DNA of 64,000 nt from JANXQG01 sp964615095 (GTDB lineage Bacteria > Planctomycetota > Planctomycetia > Pirellulales > Thermoguttaceae): assembly GCA_964615095.1 (NCBI GenBank), contig CAZTPX010000003.1, positions 94,997 to 158,996 on the forward strand, written 5' to 3'. Below, one piece after another: positions 61,510 to 64,000 of the stretch. The notes under the pieces were generated by a model. It made no database searches. It was not told where the DNA came from and was given only the letters and a program-made list of their open reading frames with translations. The position numbers were made by a program, and so were the translations under genes. The first letter of the stretch is position 1. Every line of letters begins with the position of its first letter.

Positions 61510-63261
61510 ATGGGGATAAGGCTGGATAGGCGGCGGGTGGGAGAATACGCTGCGCGCTGTTGCACGGCGGCCTTGTTGACCTGGTTCGCTGCCCGCGCCG
61601 ACGCCGCCGACAGCCCCATCCGCTTTCGCGACGTGACCGCGCAATCGGGAATCGACTTCGTCCATAGCCACGGAGGCAGCGGCCGGAAATACATCGTCGA
61701 GACGGTAACCGCCGGCCTGGCCACGTTCGACTACGACAATGACGGACTGATCGACATCTACTTTCTCAACGGTAGACCGCTGGCTGGCACGAAGGCCGAC
61801 GGGCAGCCCAGGAACCGCCTCTACCGCAACCTGGGCGGGATGAAGTTCAAGGACGTGACCGACCAGGCCGGCGTGGGCGGCGGGGCGGGATTCGGGCTGG
61901 GCGTGTGCGCGGGGGACTACGACAACGACGGCCACCAGGACCTCTTCGTGAGCAACTACGGCGAGAACATCCTCTACCACAACAACGGCGACGGCACCTT
62001 CACCGACGTCACCCGCAAGGCGGGAGTTGCGCGGGGACACCGAGTTGGCGCCGGGGCCTGCTTCCTGGATTACGATAACGACGGGCATCTCGACCTCTTC
62101 GCGGCCAATTACGTGAAGTTCACCGAAGAAAGGCCGGTCGTGCTCACCATTCGCGGGGACCGCGTCTATCCCAGTCCGAAAGATTTTCTGCCGGAAACTT
62201 GCTGCCTGTTTCACAACAATGGCGACGGTACCTTCACCGACGTGAGCAAGAAAACGGGGATTGCCGCGCATGCGGGCACGGGCATGGGAATGATCTCGGC
62301 CGACTACGACAACGACGGCTACCCCGACATCTTCGTGGCGAACGACGTGGCCAAGAATTCGCTCTTTCACAACAACCGCAACGGCACCTTTACGGAACTC
62401 GCGGTGCGGTCCGGCGTCGCGCTGGACATGAACGGCCTCGCCCGGTCCAATATGGGCGTGGATTGTGCCGACTACAACAACTGCGGGCTGCTGAGCTTCT
62501 ACGTGACGGCGTTCCAGCAGGAAGGCGGCGCGTTGTTTCAGAACGTCGGCCACGGCTTGTTCGACAACGTGACCACGCTCGCGGGCGCCAGTTCCGGGAC
62601 AGTGCCCTATGTAAGTTGGGGGTGTGGTTTCGCCGATTTCGACAACGACGGCCATCGCGACCTGTTCATCGTTTGCGGCCACATCGACGATAACGTGGAA
62701 CACCACGATGACACCACCGCCTACCGCTGCCACAACGTCGTGCTGCGGAACCTGGGCAACGGAAAATTTGCCAACGTCACCGATCAGAGCGGCGACGTGG
62801 CGAAACTCAAAATGAGCGGCCGGGGCGTGGCCTTCGACGACCTGGACAACGACGGCCGCATCGACGTGGTGATCCTCAACTCCAACGACAGGCCCACGAT
62901 CCTGAGAAACGAAACCGTCAACGACAACCATTGGATCCAGATCCGGCTACAGGGCGTGAAGACCAACCGCGACGGCGTCGGGGCGCGGGTCTACGTGGTG
63001 GCCGGCGACTTACAGCAGATGGACGAGGTACACAGCGGCCGCGGATACCAGAGCCACTGGGGGACGCGACTGCATTTCGGCCTGGCCAAAAACAAGCGGG
63101 TCCAACGCATCGAGGTCCACTGGCCCCGCAGCGGCCTGGTCGATATCCTCGAAGACGTCCCCGCGGACCAGATGTTGACGATCGCCGAAGGTAGCGCGCC
63201 GTCGCGACGCAAGCCGTTGTTCGTTTATCCGCAGATACTGAAACCGTCGGCGGACAAGTGA
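61510..63261 (+). CDS. Secreted FG-GAP / UnbV-ASPIC (CRTAC1-type) protein, paralogue 2
   Basis: 583 residues from ATG 61510, 5 nt after the stop of paralogue 1; GTG 61501 would overlap it. Signal peptide MGIRLDRRRVGEYAARCC to ARADA. Same seven-loop propeller, with the fifth loop degenerate in both copies (ADYNNCGLLS here), and the same UnbV/ASPIC end. The two proteins are nearly identical over the first 130 and last 190 residues but differ more in the centre, which suggests recent duplication or gene conversion. Confidence 0.93.
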   Translation: MGIRLDRRRVGEYAARCCTAALLTWFAARADAADSPIRFRDVTAQSGIDFVHSHGGSGRKYIVETVTAGLATFDYDNDGLIDIYFLNGRPLAGTKADGQPRNRLYRNLGGMKFKDVTDQAGVGGGAGFGLGVCAGDYDNDGHQDLFVSNYGENILYHNNGDGTFTDVTRKAGVARGHRVGAGACFLDYDNDGHLDLFAANYVKFTEERPVVLTIRGDRVYPSPKDFLPETCCLFHNNGDGTFTDVSKKTGIAAHAGTGMGMISADYDNDGYPDIFVANDVAKNSLFHNNRNGTFTELAVRSGVALDMNGLARSNMGVDCADYNNCGLLSFYVTAFQQEGGALFQNVGHGLFDNVTTLAGASSGTVPYVSWGCGFADFDNDGHRDLFIVCGHIDDNVEHHDDTTAYRCHNVVLRNLGNGKFANVTDQSGDVAKLKMSGRGVAFDDLDNDGRIDVVILNSNDRPTILRNETVNDNHWIQIRLQGVKTNRDGVGARVYVVAGDLQQMDEVHSGRGYQSHWGTRLHFGLAKNKRVQRIEVHWPRSGLVDILEDVPADQMLTIAEGSAPSRRKPLFVYPQILKPSADK

Positions 63262-63387
63262 ATTGGGCGAATGCCGGCTGTAGGGCAATGATCGCACGTC
63301 GGCAATCGCCGTGACTCCATGCTCCTCGAGAAGCGTGATGAACGCATCGACGTCCAGCGTCGAATGACCGATGGTAAACAGTTGCAT
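63262..63387 (-). pseudogene. DUF488 protein, N-terminal fragment
   Basis: From ATG 63387 the frame gives QLFTIGHSTLDVDAFITLLE, then ADVRSLPYSRHSPN. This is the DUF488 start (TIGHS, DVRSxPxSR). After about 43 residues it runs into the antisense of the CRTAC1 paralogue 2 gene, so the 3' two-thirds are missing. Probably truncated when the CRTAC1 copy was placed here. Confidence 0.65.
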
Positions 63388-64000
63388 GTCGGTTTTGCTA
63401 GGCGGCCAGTGCTGCGCCAATCGATGTCGATTTCACAGACATCCCCTTCGAGTAAACCGACACGGCGTGAATATTGCGTGGTTTCACTCAAATGGCTTGC
63501 ACCCCTCCTAGCTGTAAGGAATGGGGGAAATCGTCGCCAAAATAGGCCCATTGCCCTGCACGCGAAAAATGGCAGTCTCTTGGATGCGGTCTGGCATGAA
63601 TTCTGCTTATGCGTCAAAATTGGTGACATTTCAGCGGAATGTAGAGCAACGACCCCACCGAGCTTGTCTCGGTCGGTAAAGGAGGTTGAAAGGCCATACG
63701 AGCCGCATGCCCAACCCTCGTCCGCCGCCTCGCAGCCTGGGCCGCCAGAGGCGGCCCAGGCTGCGAGGCGGCGGACGACAAGTGGTGGCAAGGCATTTTA
63801 GCCATCCAACCTTATTCACCAACCGAGACAAGCTCGGTGGGGTCTCCGACAAGCACATCATTCCGCTGAACAGTTATCAAAATTGACATTCTTGCCGCAG
63901 CAAGCATGATAAGACTATCTCATTTCCACGAACCGCCTATTCGAGTCAGGGCCAGCGCGTACTAAAGGCTTGTTCCAGTAAGGACTTGGAGCATGTATTC
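63388..64000. other. Right-end region without genes, contains a MITE-like element
   Basis: About 610 bases. Most is occupied by the inverted-repeat element at 63631-63869. Long frames on both strands here follow from the palindrome. 63870-64000 shows nothing recognisable. Confidence 0.6.
63631..63869. mobile_element. MITE-like inverted-repeat element
   Basis: Outer ends are TCAGCGGAATG and CATTCCGCTGA. Next inward is a 27-base arm at 63651-63677 (GACCCCACCGAGCTTGTCTC...) mirrored at 63818-63844 with one mismatch. At the centre is a perfect 27-base inverted repeat around AGA (63720-63776). No transposase frame is present. Confidence 0.75.

Noticed and set aside
60593..62931. Two long minus-strand frames rich in V, E, D and H
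   Set aside because: Antisense of the FG-GAP repeats (GAC/AAC codons read backwards); no own signal or start context.
63319..63801. Overlapping long frames on both strands near the right end
   Set aside because: Caused by the large inverted repeat; peptide pieces repeat in mirrored form.

Overview
The window looks like a chromosomal segment from a planctomycete, probably of the Pirellula group. That placement is inferred from marker families: a DUF1559 pilin-like protein, a giant surface protein with a LEPR-XLL N-terminus, tandem FG-GAP/UnbV-ASPIC (CRTAC1-type) proteins, GC-rich coding sequence and small operons on both strands. No rRNA gene is present, so the taxonomy is not proven.

Left part (1-34.2 kb), mostly core genes. 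A cysteine synthase/cysteinyl-tRNA synthetase fusion enters from the left edge. It is followed by aroB; the elongation factor P set (efp, epmA, epmB); a COG3014/LpoB-like lipoprotein pair; a secreted cyclophilin; rsmD with a cupin gene; and two phosphohexomutases around a 15.8 kb promoter region. Next come serS, a small aspartic-protease pair, a Uma2 nuclease, an M20 dipeptidase, clpS, a secreted SPOR-like protein, rdgB with a lone LigD-type phosphoesterase, ispD-tyrS, a DUF1559 protein, a 3-hydroxyacyl-CoA dehydrogenase, a DUF1015 protein and parAB. Two parS sites lie just upstream of parAB. An iteron-like direct-repeat array and a strong hairpin lie downstream.

Middle part (35.2-46.8 kb), an accessory island. 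It starts after a tRNA-Pro gene and ends at the conserved rpsB-tsf-pyrH-frr operon. It has visibly lower GC and carries a CsrA-like gene, a four-gene minus-strand block resembling a decayed or novel defence locus (AlbA_2 fragment joined to a DrmC-like phospholipase D fragment; coiled-coil protein with a TIR/deoxyribosyltransferase-like domain; HTH protein; Mrr-like nuclease), a ClpC-N-domain/UVR protein without AAA+ modules, and many truncated gene remnants (peptidase C26, PrcB-like, GloVer/BamE, DUF4058, tyrosine phosphatase).

Right part (46.8-64 kb). After the rpsB operon and a tRNA-Gln come a membrane LysM protein, a 1.4-kresidue LEPR-XLL surface protein containing a cyclophilin domain and RTX-like repeats, an isochorismatase-family hydrolase, and an operon of one TPR protein plus two tandem CRTAC1 paralogues. 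This stretch is full of dispersed palindromic repeats. At 50.7-50.9 kb three unrelated palindromes are nested inside one another. A MITE-like inverted repeat lies near the right edge.

The most promising leads for something new are the minus-strand block at 37.1-40.9 kb, the Clp_N-UVR protein at 44.8-46.0 kb, the cysK-cysS fusion with a degenerate HIGH motif, and the nested palindrome families.
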